A stretch of DNA of 36,086 nt from Clostridiaceae bacterium AF10-41 (GCA_027686065.1 JAQCTH010000039.1:1-36086), one strand, 5' to 3'; positions 8,600 to 16,852 are shown, counted from the stretch's first letter. Notes: generated from the letters alone by a model not told the origin. Translations and numbers: made by a program.

Positions 8600-9541
8600 A
8601 TGCAAAATAAGAATCCTAATAGTAGATTTGGAATAGACATAAATGAATATACTCAAAATGTTAATTTTGAAACTCTAGCAAGAACTATAGACTTTTTATA
8701 TTTACGATCATCAGGGTCAGGTTCAGGGAGATTTAGAGTTGATAGAAGGTTTTTAGAGTTTGCAAAAGCAGCTCGAAATTATGGAATACCAGTAGGAGCT
8801 TATCATTATGCTGTGCCATCTTATGATTTAACCACTGCAGATTCTCAATGTGATGATTTCATAAACATATTGCAGGAAGGATTTGGGGAAAGAAATTATG
8901 GTGATTTGTTTCCAGTATTAGATGTTGAAACACCAACAGATAATAAAATAAGTACGAAGGCATTAGTTGATTGGGTAGAAAGATTTAGAAAAAGGTTCGA
9001 AAGAAAAACTAGAAGAAAATTAATGCTATATACAGGAGTATTCTTTGTAGAACTATATAATAATTTTAAATTACCAAATGGATCTCAACCATTAAAAAGT
9101 ATGCCATTATGGATAGCAATGTATACAGCTATTCCAAGTAATCCTCCATTCCCACCAGATGTAGGGGGTTGGAAACGATGGAGAATATGGCAATATAGTG
9201 AAACAGCAAAAGTTAATGGCGTAGGAAATCCAGTAGATGCTAATTGGGGACCAGATAATTTAGATTTACTTATGCAACCAAGACGAGTAAGGGATCTGAA
9301 AGCTCGTAAAGAAGGTGGATTATTAAAGGTTTCTTGGAGAAAAAATGATGATGTTGATTTATTAGGATATAATTTATTTGAAAATGGATATTGGATTGGA
9401 ACAGTAGGAAAAGATGATACCAATTTCCAAGTTGCATTATCAGAACTACCAGTTCCAACAACTTCTCCTGTTAATATAACAATAGAGGCTTTTGATTATG
9501 ATGGAGAAACTTCTCAAGTAAGAAGTAAAGTTACTGTATAG
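8600..9541 (+). CDS. GH25 muramidase with C-terminal fibronectin-like domain
   Basis: Predicted N,O-diacetylmuramidase that cuts the glycan strand of peptidoglycan. GH25 barrel about 10-222: GIDINEY with Asp13, VGAYHYAVP, the catalytic pair Asp108-x-Glu110 in VLDVETP, LYTG, and WRIWQYSE. Residues about 225-313 form a fibronectin type III-like module (VRDLKARKEGGLLKVSW, then INITIEAFDYDGE). There is no signal peptide, lipobox or membrane helix, which is odd for a wall enzyme and resembles phage endolysins; no holin or phage gene is nearby. GGAGG stands 6 nt before ATG 8600. It starts 67 bp after the kinase gene and may share its mRNA. It could leave by lysis, by a non-classical route, or act in spore or mother cell. 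Confidence 0.9.
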   Translation: MQNKNPNSRFGIDINEYTQNVNFETLARTIDFLYLRSSGSGSGRFRVDRRFLEFAKAARNYGIPVGAYHYAVPSYDLTTADSQCDDFINILQEGFGERNYGDLFPVLDVETPTDNKISTKALVDWVERFRKRFERKTRRKLMLYTGVFFVELYNNFKLPNGSQPLKSMPLWIAMYTAIPSNPPFPPDVGGWKRWRIWQYSETAKVNGVGNPVDANWGPDNLDLLMQPRRVRDLKARKEGGLLKVSWRKNDDVDLLGYNLFENGYWIGTVGKDDTNFQVALSELPVPTTSPVNITIEAFDYDGETSQVRSKVTV

Positions 9542-9565
9542 AATATTAAGTGTAAAAGTTGTTTA

Positions 9566-9649
9566 AAGGCTTATAATATTAAAGTTAGATTTATTATTAT
9601 AGGCCTTAATCATATTCTAATTTTTAAAATATATTTTTAATAGAATATG
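9566..9649 (+). other. Two adjacent hairpins in the 288-bp gap after the muramidase gene
   Basis: Hairpin 1: arms 9566-9582 and 9591-9607 (AAGGC/GCCTT closing base pairs, 15 of 17 paired). Hairpin 2: perfect 9-bp arms 9611-9619 and 9641-9649 around an AT-only loop. Neither is followed directly by a clean T run, so termination is possible but not typical. The rest of 9542-9829 is AT-rich and holds no ORF that I can support. Confidence 0.5.
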
Positions 9650-9829
9650 TATAAATAAGAAATATTATTGCTACATAAGAATAATAAAAAATAATTATTA
9701 TGATTACATAAATATATTAAAATAAACTATAGAATATAATATAATAATAATGATATAGTAATATTATAATCATAGGAAAAGTTATGTTTTCAAAATATAA
9801 TAAATTTATTCTAGAGAGGAGTGGGGCAT

Positions 9830-11287
9830 TTGGAAGAAAAGAATAGAAAAAAGAAAATTTTAATACTGAAGAAGAATAAAAAGGTATTAATAACTACAGC
9901 AGTAGTAAGTGTATTATTATTTATAGGAATTATAGGATATATTTTTTCAGTTAATAACAGAGTTAAGGCTTGGGAAAATAAAATTTATCCAGGAATCAGT
10001 GTCTATGGTGTAAATCTAAGTGGATTAAATAAAGACGAAGCTATATCATTATTAAATGATAAATTACCTAACGTAATTATGGACAAGAAACTAGTAGTTT
10101 TAGTTGGAGATAAGAAGTTAGAATTAAATTATAAGGATATAGATCCTAAATATGATATAGAAGCCACTATAGGAGATGCTATCAACTATGGAAAAGATAA
10201 AGGAATAATGGCGAAGAATTCCATGATAAAAAATAATGATGTTGTTAATATAGAATCAAAGATTTCATTTGATGAAGAAAGCTTAAAGGTTTTTGAAGAA
10301 AAAGTAAAATCTGAGGTGAATGTAGCAGCTAAGAATGCTGTAATAGAAATAAATTCAGGGAGTATAACAGTTACACCAGATATTAATGGAAAACAAATAG
10401 ATGATGAAGAACTTCATAATAAATTAATAGAAAATATTAATGGTGATCCAGATAGTGTTGAAGAATTAACTTTTGAATTAAAGGAAGAACAAGCTAAGAT
10501 AAAAGCTGATGATCTCAATAAAATAACAGGAAAAATCAGTGGATATAGTAGCAGTTATAAAAATACTGGAGATGGAAGAGTTAGAAATATGGAAATAGCG
10601 GCACGAATTGTTAATGGTACAATAGTTATGCCTGGAGAAGAATTTAGTTATAATGAATTAATAGGTGATACAACTCCAGATAAAGGATATGAAAAAGCAA
10701 ATACTTATGTAGGAAATAAAATAGTACCAGACTATGGTGGAGGAATCTGCCAAGTATCAACAACTCTTTATAGAGCAGCTATGAGAGCAAATTTAAGGTC
10801 AACAGAAAGAATGAACCATTCTTTAACAGTTTCCTATTCAGAACCAGGATTAGATGCAACTGTAGCAAATGGAGTTATAGATTATAAGTTCAAAAATTCA
10901 TATGATTTCCCAGTATATATTCAAGGGTATGTAGGCGGTGGAGTAGTATCATTTAGTGTATATGGTAATGTAGACGCAATGGGTGGAAAAACTTATGAAC
11001 TTGTAAATGAAGTTCATGAAAAGTATAATCCTGAAATAACCTATGAGGAAGATCCAACTATGGAAGAAGGAACTGAAAAGGTAGAAGTTTATGGAATGCC
11101 TGGATATAAAGCAAGTTCTTATCAAGTAACATATGAAAATGGAGTAGAAATTTCTAGAGATTTTATAGCAACAGATGTTTATCTAACTACAAATACAATT
11201 ATGAAAAAGGGAACTAAAAAGAAAGAAACTAATATAAAACCAAATGAAGCGCCTGTGAATCCAACAGAAGCAAATCAAAATCATTAG
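9830..11287 (+). CDS. Membrane-anchored VanW-family protein
   Basis: A 485-residue wall-associated protein. A basic head and one helix (about 19-40) anchor it with the bulk outside. It has a YPGISVYGVNLSGLNKDEA segment typical of the peptidoglycan-binding-4 domain paired with VanW (about 50-225), and a VanW domain (about 245-375) with MPGEEFSYNELIG, GGGICQVSTTLYRAA and MNHSLTVSYSEPGLDAT. The C-terminus is a repeat-free basic tail. VanW proteins have no settled biochemical role, although a vanW gene occurs in some vancomycin-resistance clusters; no vanH/A/X genes are present here and resistance should not be inferred. I chose TTG 9830 because GAGAGGAG (9814-9821) is 8 nt upstream; GTG 9821 would overlap it. 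Confidence 0.9.
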   Translation: MEEKNRKKKILILKKNKKVLITTAVVSVLLFIGIIGYIFSVNNRVKAWENKIYPGISVYGVNLSGLNKDEAISLLNDKLPNVIMDKKLVVLVGDKKLELNYKDIDPKYDIEATIGDAINYGKDKGIMAKNSMIKNNDVVNIESKISFDEESLKVFEEKVKSEVNVAAKNAVIEINSGSITVTPDINGKQIDDEELHNKLIENINGDPDSVEELTFELKEEQAKIKADDLNKITGKISGYSSSYKNTGDGRVRNMEIAARIVNGTIVMPGEEFSYNELIGDTTPDKGYEKANTYVGNKIVPDYGGGICQVSTTLYRAAMRANLRSTERMNHSLTVSYSEPGLDATVANGVIDYKFKNSYDFPVYIQGYVGGGVVSFSVYGNVDAMGGKTYELVNEVHEKYNPEITYEEDPTMEEGTEKVEVYGMPGYKASSYQVTYENGVEISRDFIATDVYLTTNTIMKKGTKKKETNIKPNEAPVNPTEANQNH

Positions 11288-11334
11288 ATTTTAATAGATA
11301 AGATTCAAAAAAAGTAAATATAGTAATTAAAAAT

Positions 11335-11373
11335 AAAAAAGAATGGTATTAAAAATAATATCATTCTTTTTTT
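11335..11373 (+). terminator. Strong intrinsic terminator after vanW-like gene
   Basis: Arms 11335-11351 and 11356-11372 pair fully apart from one G-U, with a 4-nt A loop and seven T at the end. Confidence 0.9.
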
Positions 11374-11418
11374 GTATAGATATACTATATATTATAAATC
11401 TTTCTCATATTAAATTTA

Positions 11419-11447
11419 TTGTCGAAATTATAGTAGAATGATATTAT
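11419..11447 (+). promoter_or_regulatory. Candidate promoter of the HAD phosphatase gene
   Basis: TTGTCG (11419-11424), 17-bp spacer, TATTAT (11442-11447), 34 nt before the ATG at 11482. It lies after the previous terminator, so the gene needs its own promoter. Confidence 0.5.
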
Positions 11448-11481
11448 AGAAATATTAAAGGGTGAGTAAAGGAGTTTTTTT

Positions 11482-12318
11482 ATGGAATACAAGATGATTT
11501 GTATTGATATGGATGGGACTTTACTAGGTAAAGGAAGAAAAATATCAGAAGAAAGTAAAAAAGTAATAAAAGAAATTCATGAAAAAGGTGTAGAAATAGT
11601 AGTAACTACAGGGAGAATATATAATAATGCAGCATATTATTCCCATCTTTTAGGGGTTGAATCACCTGTTATTGCAGCAAATGGAGCAATAGTTAGAGAA
11701 AAGCATACAGATAAAGTTATCTATGAGAACCCAATAGAAACTGAAGCATGTATTAAGATTGTTGAAACTTTATATAAAATGAATTTAAATTTTCACTTTT
11801 ATACCTTAGATGGAATATATAGCGGAAGTGAATTAATGAAGTTTGTAAGTAAATTATATATGACGAAACAAGTTGGATATGACACCTTAAAAATAAATTA
11901 TTTTGTTATTAAAGATATAGATAATTGGAAAAAATTCTTTAAAGAAAACAAAGGAAAAATAACTAAATGCATAGCCTTTTCACCAAGCCCTAAAAGGATA
12001 GCATCACTTAAAGAAAAACTAAAAGATATAGACAGAGTTGTATATTTTGGAGCTGGAAGTAGAAGTGTTGAAATTAATAATCAAGGAGTTTCAAAAGGAA
12101 ATGCAGTAAAAGCACTAGTAGATTATTATGGCTTCAAAAGAGAAGAAATAATTTGTATAGGAGACAATGAAAATGATGTTTCAATGATTGAATATGCAGG
12201 TGTAGGAATTGCTATGGGAAATGCAATTCCTGAAGTGAAAAATTTAGCAGATTATATAACTGACACAAATAAGAATAATGGAGTTGCAAAAGCTATAAAG
12301 AAAATATTTAAACTTTAA
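11482..12318 (+). CDS. Cof-type HAD-IIB phosphatase
   Basis: Cytoplasmic phosphatase of 278 residues in the Cof/YidA group, which act on sugar phosphates and similar small phosphorylated metabolites. Motif I is CIDMDGTLL with nucleophile Asp9 and acid/base Asp11, motif II TTGRIYNN near 43-50, a C2-type cap in the middle (about 85-190), Lys-containing SKGNAVKAL motif III near 205-213, and GDNENDVSMIEYAGVGIAMGNA motif IV near 225-246. AAAGGAG stands before ATG 11482. The gene looks monocistronic: a terminator lies upstream and there is a 200-bp gap after it. The exact substrate cannot be read from the sequence, as this group is broad. Confidence 0.92.
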   Translation: MEYKMICIDMDGTLLGKGRKISEESKKVIKEIHEKGVEIVVTTGRIYNNAAYYSHLLGVESPVIAANGAIVREKHTDKVIYENPIETEACIKIVETLYKMNLNFHFYTLDGIYSGSELMKFVSKLYMTKQVGYDTLKINYFVIKDIDNWKKFFKENKGKITKCIAFSPSPKRIASLKEKLKDIDRVVYFGAGSRSVEINNQGVSKGNAVKALVDYYGFKREEIICIGDNENDVSMIEYAGVGIAMGNAIPEVKNLADYITDTNKNNGVAKAIKKIFKL

Positions 12319-12423
12319 AATGTTGTTTTACATCAATTCTTGTATTAATTCTTATATAATTAAAGAAATAAACTAGTTTGCATAAGATATAAGAAAATAT
12401 TCTGTTAACAAATACTAAAATCT

Positions 12424-12452
12424 TTGACTAATGAAGAGCGATATAGTATGAT
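12424..12452 (+). promoter_or_regulatory. Strong promoter in front of trmL
   Basis: TTGACT (12424-12429), 17-bp spacer, TATGAT (12447-12452), each 5 of 6 to consensus. Transcription would start near 12459, only about 12 nt before the terminator-like hairpin listed next. Confidence 0.65.
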
Positions 12453-12470
12453 TTTTTATATAGTTTCATT

Positions 12471-12499
12471 AAAGTAAGATGAGGGCATCTTACTTTTTT
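12471..12499 (+). terminator. Promoter-proximal terminator or attenuator before trmL
   Basis: A perfect 11-bp stem (AAAGTAAGATG at 12471-12481, CATCTTACTTT at 12486-12496), AGGG loop and six T ending at 12499. It lies in the trmL leader, 20 nt before the ATG. It may stop readthrough from the HAD gene, or end most transcripts begun at the trmL promoter. Confidence 0.85.
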
Positions 12500-12518
12500 A
12501 ATGGGAGGTCACTAAGAA

Positions 12519-12980
12519 ATGAATTTAAATATAGTTTTATATCAACCAGAAATACCACAAAACACAGGAAATATTGCACGAACTTGTGTTTTAACAAAAT
12601 CAACTCTTCACTTAATTAAGCCAATGGGATTTAAAATAGATGATAAACAAGTAAAACGTGCGGGATTAGATTATTGGAGTGAATTAAAGCTTGAAATACA
12701 TGAAAGCTATGAAGAATTTATGAAAAAGTATGGAAATGAAAGAATATTCTTAGCTACAACTCATGGAGGAGTACATTATGATGAAGCTTCTTTTAAAGAA
12801 GGTGATTTTATAATGTTTGGTAGAGAATCATCAGGGGTTCCAGAAGAAGTACATAAAAATCATGAGGGAATAAGGGTGCCTATGATTAAAACAAGTACTA
12901 GAAGTTTAAATCTTTCAAATACTGTAGCAATTATAGCATATGAAGTTTTAAGGCAAATTGGTTTTCCTGAAATGAAATAG
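12519..12980 (+). CDS. trmL: tRNA (cytidine/uridine-34-2'-O)-methyltransferase TrmL
   Basis: SPOUT-class methyltransferase that 2'-O-methylates the wobble base of certain leucine tRNAs using S-adenosylmethionine. At 153 residues it is the usual short single-domain form. Signature segments are LYQPEIPQNTGNIARTC at the N-terminus, KRAGLDYWSEL near 47-57, the knot-forming FGRESSGVPEE near 105-115 and the C-terminal STRSLNLSNTVAIIAYE that binds the cofactor. The start has GGGAGG 11 nt upstream. degV follows after 17 bp, so both are probably on one transcript, governed by the hairpin in the leader. Confidence 0.95.
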   Translation: MNLNIVLYQPEIPQNTGNIARTCVLTKSTLHLIKPMGFKIDDKQVKRAGLDYWSELKLEIHESYEEFMKKYGNERIFLATTHGGVHYDEASFKEGDFIMFGRESSGVPEEVHKNHEGIRVPMIKTSTRSLNLSNTVAIIAYEVLRQIGFPEMK

Positions 12981-12997
12981 ATTTAGGGGGAGTAGGC

Positions 12998-13834
12998 ATG
13001 GAAAAAATAAAAATTTTAACAGATAGCTGTTTAGATATTCCAGAAGAATTAATTAAAAAAAATAATATAGAAGTAGTGCCTGTTTTAATTAATTTTGGTG
13101 ATGAGAGTTATATTGATAGGGAAGAAATTGACTTACAACAAATGCAAGAAAAAATAGAAAAGGATAAGATACTTCCAACTACAGCACAAATAACTCCAGT
13201 TAGATTTGCAGAATACTTTAAAAAAAGTTTAGATGAAGGGTATAAGGTTTTAGCTATACTTATGTCTTCAAATATGAGTGGAACATATAATTCTGCATGT
13301 ATAGCAAAAGACATGTTAGAAAGCGATGACATAGTCATAGTAGATACAAAAGTAATAACATCAGCCCAAGGCTTTTTTGTATTAAAGGCATGTGAACTTA
13401 GAGATAAGGGTTTAAAGGCAGAAGAAATAAAAGAAGAATTGCTTAAAATAATACCTAAGATGAATGCTTCTTTATGTTTTGAATCTCTAGAGAACTTAGT
13501 TAGGGGTGGAAGAATTTCAAAAACAGCAGGTGCTATAGGTACGGCTTTAGGGTTAAGAGTGATAATTGGATTTGAAGATGGAATGATGACGGCAAAAGAT
13601 AAAATTAGAGGGAATAAAAAGGCTCTAAAGAAAATAATATCAGATTATGAGTCAAGTAATCCAGATAAAGATGAACCTGTTATCTTAATAGAAATTGAAA
13701 GTCCAGAAATGAAAGAAAGTCTTAAAAAATATTTAGAAGAAAATAATTTAAGATACATAGAAACAACTCCAGGATGTGCAGTTGGTATACACTCAGGAAC
13801 TAGAGTAAGTGGTCTATTTTTCTTAAGTAAATAG
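12998..13834 (+). CDS. DegV-family fatty-acid-binding protein (FakB-like)
   Basis: A 278-residue cytoplasmic lipid-binding protein. The family binds a single fatty acid and some members (FakB) present it to the kinase FakA for phosphorylation. The N-terminal EDD domain starts KILTDSCLDIPEEL, with the conserved TTAQITPVRF near 59-68, MSSNMSGTYNSA near 89-100, and the C-terminal RGGRISKTAGAIGTALGL near 168-185 followed by GCAVGIHSGTRVSGLFF. GGGGGAG lies before ATG 12998. It is downstream of trmL with no promoter in between. No fakA gene is in the window. Lipid specificity is not visible. Confidence 0.93.
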   Translation: MEKIKILTDSCLDIPEELIKKNNIEVVPVLINFGDESYIDREEIDLQQMQEKIEKDKILPTTAQITPVRFAEYFKKSLDEGYKVLAILMSSNMSGTYNSACIAKDMLESDDIVIVDTKVITSAQGFFVLKACELRDKGLKAEEIKEELLKIIPKMNASLCFESLENLVRGGRISKTAGAIGTALGLRVIIGFEDGMMTAKDKIRGNKKALKKIISDYESSNPDKDEPVILIEIESPEMKESLKKYLEENNLRYIETTPGCAVGIHSGTRVSGLFFLSK

Positions 13835-13968
13835 AATTTATAAAACAATAATAATTATTATATATACAATTAAGTTTATTGGCGGAATAATAAAATAATT
13901 TAAAATAACATTTGGAAAATAATATTTAGAGAAAATAGAGATAAAAAATTAATAATAAGAGACATGAG

Positions 13969-14009
13969 TAAGGTAGGTTATATTTAGGTATGATTTACCT
14001 TATTTTTTT
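13969..14009 (+). terminator. Intrinsic terminator after degV
   Basis: Arms 13969-13979 and 13992-14002 form 11 pairs, three of them G-U, followed by seven T (14003-14009). It lies 135 bp after the degV stop. The remainder of the 240-bp gap is AT-rich with no gene. Confidence 0.72.
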
Positions 14010-14077
14010 GAATAAAAACATAAAGAATTTTTATATATTTATTTGGGTAACCTAAAGTAAAAAGGAAGGTGGTTATA

Positions 14078-15130
14078 GTGAAAAAACAAAGATTACTTTT
14101 ATTAAGCTTAAGTATATGCTTAATTTTTGCACTTATAAGCTGTGAAATGCTAAATAGCCCAATAATAGATTTAGATAAACCTAAAGTAGCTTATGTTGTA
14201 AATAAGGGGTGTTTAGAAGATAAAGGTTTAAATCAATTAGGGTTAGAAGGAATAAATAAAATTATAACTGAATTTGGAGTTAAATTAACTACTATAGAAA
14301 TAGATAAAGATGATGAAGAATCTTTTCAAAAGAATTTTATAAGAGCAGCTAAAACTAATGATTTAATAATTGTAGTAGGAGAGGAATTTAAAAATGTAGT
14401 TAATGAGACAGCAACTAACTACCGAGATAAGAAGTTTATAGTTACATCAAATAAAATAAGGGAAAGTAATGTTCAAAATATAGCATTTAAATATGAGGAA
14501 GCAGGTTTTTTGGCTGGTGCATTGGCAGGTAAAAAAAGTGAGAACAAAGAAGTTGGGTACATAGCAATTAAAGATAATGAACCAAATAAATTACTTTTAT
14601 CAGGATATATGGCAGGGATTAAAGTAACTAATCTATATGGTGCAACAAAATTATTATCAGGCGAAAATGTAAAATACATTGGAGATTGTGCAAATGTAGA
14701 CTTGGCTTATGAAGAAGCAAAGAAATTATATGATAAAGGTTGTGAAATAATACTAACGGCAGCAGGAAAAGCTTCAGAAGGAGTTTTTAAAGCAGCTAAG
14801 GAAAAAGGTAAATATGTAATTAATAGCGGAATGAATGCAGAGGAAGTTTATAAAGATTATATGGATAATTCACTAGCTTCGTTAGTAGTACATTTTGATA
14901 AGGTATTATACAAAAGTTTATCAGAGGCCAATAAAGGTATGTTTAAAAGTGGAGAGATAAATAAAATTAATGAAGGATTGAGAGAAAATACTATAGAGTT
15001 TATTATAAATGATAATTTAGTTAATTCAGAAATAATAAATTTAATTAATACTTATAAAAATGAAGTAATTAAAGAAAAAATAGAAATTCCTAAGAAAAAA
15101 GAAGAAGTACAAGAATTTAAAGTGCTATAA
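14078..15130 (+). CDS. BMP-family substrate-binding lipoprotein (Med/PnrA-like)
   Basis: Predicted membrane-attached binding protein of the basic membrane protein family, which includes nucleoside-binding proteins of ABC importers and the B. subtilis regulator Med. The signal peptide ends in lipobox LISC with Cys22; the mature part begins its first Rossmann-like lobe with KVAYVVNKG and carries EEAGFLAGALAG (a family hallmark), then GYMAGIKVTN and EIILTAAGKASEGVF. The 350-residue length is typical. I chose GTG 14078 because AAGGAAGG (14062-14069) is 8 nt upstream; the longer GTG 14069 start would overlap it. No permease or ATPase gene is next to it, so it is an orphan. The ligand is unknown, nucleosides being the best guess. 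Confidence 0.87.
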   Translation: MKKQRLLLLSLSICLIFALISCEMLNSPIIDLDKPKVAYVVNKGCLEDKGLNQLGLEGINKIITEFGVKLTTIEIDKDDEESFQKNFIRAAKTNDLIIVVGEEFKNVVNETATNYRDKKFIVTSNKIRESNVQNIAFKYEEAGFLAGALAGKKSENKEVGYIAIKDNEPNKLLLSGYMAGIKVTNLYGATKLLSGENVKYIGDCANVDLAYEEAKKLYDKGCEIILTAAGKASEGVFKAAKEKGKYVINSGMNAEEVYKDYMDNSLASLVVHFDKVLYKSLSEANKGMFKSGEINKINEGLRENTIEFIINDNLVNSEIINLINTYKNEVIKEKIEIPKKKEEVQEFKVL

Positions 15131-15134
15131 TGAC

Positions 15135-15164
15135 TTGATATAACGTTTACTATCAGTTTATACT
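15135..15164 (+). promoter_or_regulatory. Candidate rpoN promoter
   Basis: TTGATA (15135-15140), 18-bp spacer, TATACT (15159-15164). The -10 element overlaps the left arm of a perfect inverted repeat, so access may be controlled. Confidence 0.5.
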
Positions 15165-15194
15165 AGTATTAAGGATAAATCCTTAATACTAGTA
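15161..15194. repeat. Perfect 15-bp inverted repeat over the rpoN promoter start
   Basis: TACTAGTATTAAGGA (15161-15175) and TCCTTAATACTAGTA (15180-15194) with a TAAA centre. No T run follows on either strand, so it is not a normal terminator. It covers the -10 and the expected start of the rpoN transcript, as an operator would; a BMP mRNA 3' hairpin is the alternative. Confidence 0.8.
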
Positions 15195-15235
15195 AAAGTT
15201 ATAGTTTGTAGTTTATTGAAATGAAGGTGTACTTT

Positions 15236-16618
15236 ATGAAATTAGATTTTAATTTAAATCTCACACAAGAACAAAAGTTAATAATGACTCAACAAATGCA
15301 GTTATCTATAAAGCTTTTACAAATGTCTACTTATGATTTAAGAGAATACATAGAAAATGAGTTTGTAGAAAACCCAATATTAGAAGGTGACTTTGATTTT
15401 GTACAAGAAGATAAGGCATATGAAGATAAAATTGATTATAAAGAAATGATAAAGTATTTAGAATTTGATAATTATAGTTCTCAAAGTTATGGAGAATATA
15501 ATAAGGATGAAGATGTGTCACCATTTAATTTTATATCTCAAAAAGAATCACTTACACAATATTTAGATAATCAACTAATTGAAAGTGATGAGGATGAATA
15601 TAAAAAAGCAATAGTATCTTATATGATAGAAAACATAGATAGTAGAGGTTACTTGGACATGCCTCTAGAAGACATATGTAAGGAATTAAATATTTCACTT
15701 GAATTAGGACAAGAAGCTTTAGAAATACTTCAAGATTTAGAACCAGATGGAATAGGAGCAAGAGACTTAAAGGAATGCTTAAAAATACAACTAATAAAGT
15801 TTGGAATGTTAGATGATAACTTAGAAAGAATAATAGACGAATATTTAGACTTAATAGCAGATAATAAATTCAATGTAATAGCTAAGAACTTAAAAATAAC
15901 ACCAAAAGAAGCCCAAGACTTAGGAGATGTAATAAAAAAACTTGAACCCAAACCTTCAAGAGGATTTTATACAGGGGAAGAAGTTAAATTTATAATTCCA
16001 GATGCTGCTATTAGAAAAATTGATGGACAATATTTTGTTATCATGAATGATGGAGTAATACCAAGGTTATCAATTAGTAGTGTGTACAAGGATATCTTAA
16101 ATAATAAAGATGATAAGCAAACAGAAAATTATGTAAAAGAGAAATTGAATAATGCTATGTTTTTAATAAAAAGTATAGAACAAAGAAAAGGTACTTTACT
16201 TAGAATATTAGAAAAAGTTGTTGATAAGCAAATGGAGTATTTTGATAAAGGACAAAAGTACTTAAGACCTATGACATTAAAAGATATGGCTGAAGAACTT
16301 GGAATACATGAATCTACAGTAAGTAGGGCAATTAAAGATAAATATATCTTAACAAGCTTTGGAACTGTAAAAATAAAAGATTTATTTACAACAGGATTGA
16401 GTCAAACACAAGGTAATGGTGAGGATATAGCAGTAGTAAATATTAAAAAACAAATAAAAGAAATGATAGATAATGAAGATAAGAAAAAACCATTATCAGA
16501 TCAAATAATATGTGATGAGTTAAATAAGAAAAACTTGAATATATCAAGAAGAACAGTGGCAAAATATAGAGAAGAAATGGAGATAAAATCTTCAAGCAAA
16601 AGAAAAAGAATAGAGTAA
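15236..16618 (+). CDS. rpoN: RNA polymerase sigma-54 factor
   Basis: Alternative sigma factor that recognises -24/-12 promoters and needs ATP-driven enhancer-binding activators. Region I is the glutamine-rich start (NLTQEQKLIMTQQMQLSIKL), followed by an acidic region II, the core-binding domain, a helix-turn-helix (TLKDMAEELGIHESTVSRAI) and the RpoN box SRRTVAKYRE (437-446), which has Ser in place of the usual first Ala. At 460 residues the length is normal. I chose ATG 15236 because GAAGGTG is 7 nt upstream; ATG 15221 has no ribosome binding site. It sits before cggR-gap. I found no activator gene or -24/-12 promoter in the window. Confidence 0.95.
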   Translation: MKLDFNLNLTQEQKLIMTQQMQLSIKLLQMSTYDLREYIENEFVENPILEGDFDFVQEDKAYEDKIDYKEMIKYLEFDNYSSQSYGEYNKDEDVSPFNFISQKESLTQYLDNQLIESDEDEYKKAIVSYMIENIDSRGYLDMPLEDICKELNISLELGQEALEILQDLEPDGIGARDLKECLKIQLIKFGMLDDNLERIIDEYLDLIADNKFNVIAKNLKITPKEAQDLGDVIKKLEPKPSRGFYTGEEVKFIIPDAAIRKIDGQYFVIMNDGVIPRLSISSVYKDILNNKDDKQTENYVKEKLNNAMFLIKSIEQRKGTLLRILEKVVDKQMEYFDKGQKYLRPMTLKDMAEELGIHESTVSRAIKDKYILTSFGTVKIKDLFTTGLSQTQGNGEDIAVVNIKKQIKEMIDNEDKKKPLSDQIICDELNKKNLNISRRTVAKYREEMEIKSSSKRKRIE

Positions 16619-16636
16619 AAGGATTATAAGGGGATT

Positions 16637-16729
16637 TTATAATAGAAAACTAGCTCTAGTATTAGATAATATTTAATTAAATTATATTAAGATAAATAAT
16701 TTAAGCTAAGGTTAGTTTTTCTATTATAA
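16637..16729. repeat. Long imperfect hairpin after rpoN
   Basis: Arm TTATAATAGAAAACTAGC (16637-16654) pairs with GTTAGTTTTTCTATTATAA (16711-16729) with a bulge, enclosing a 56-nt AT-rich region. No T run follows, so simple termination is unlikely. The whole 300-bp gap 16619-16918 holds only this, a second weak hairpin (about 16803-16848), a possible 11-codon leader ORF at 16785-16820 and the cggR control region. Confidence 0.5.
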
Positions 16730-16852
16730 GAAAAATAAAAATAAGTTAACAAAATAAGCATTTAATATATAAGAAAAGGAGATAATGCTAAAAAAATGTA
16801 AAACTTCTATAAAAGTTTAAAGAAAGTACTTTTAAAATTCATAGAAGTGTTT

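Noticed and set aside
8600..9541. Prophage endolysin
   Set aside because: No holin, tail or other phage genes are near; neighbours are chromosomal regulators and wall genes.
9830..11287. Vancomycin-resistance cluster (VanR/VanS-like pair plus VanW)
   Set aside because: vanH, vanA/B and vanX are absent, and VanW-domain proteins are widespread without resistance.
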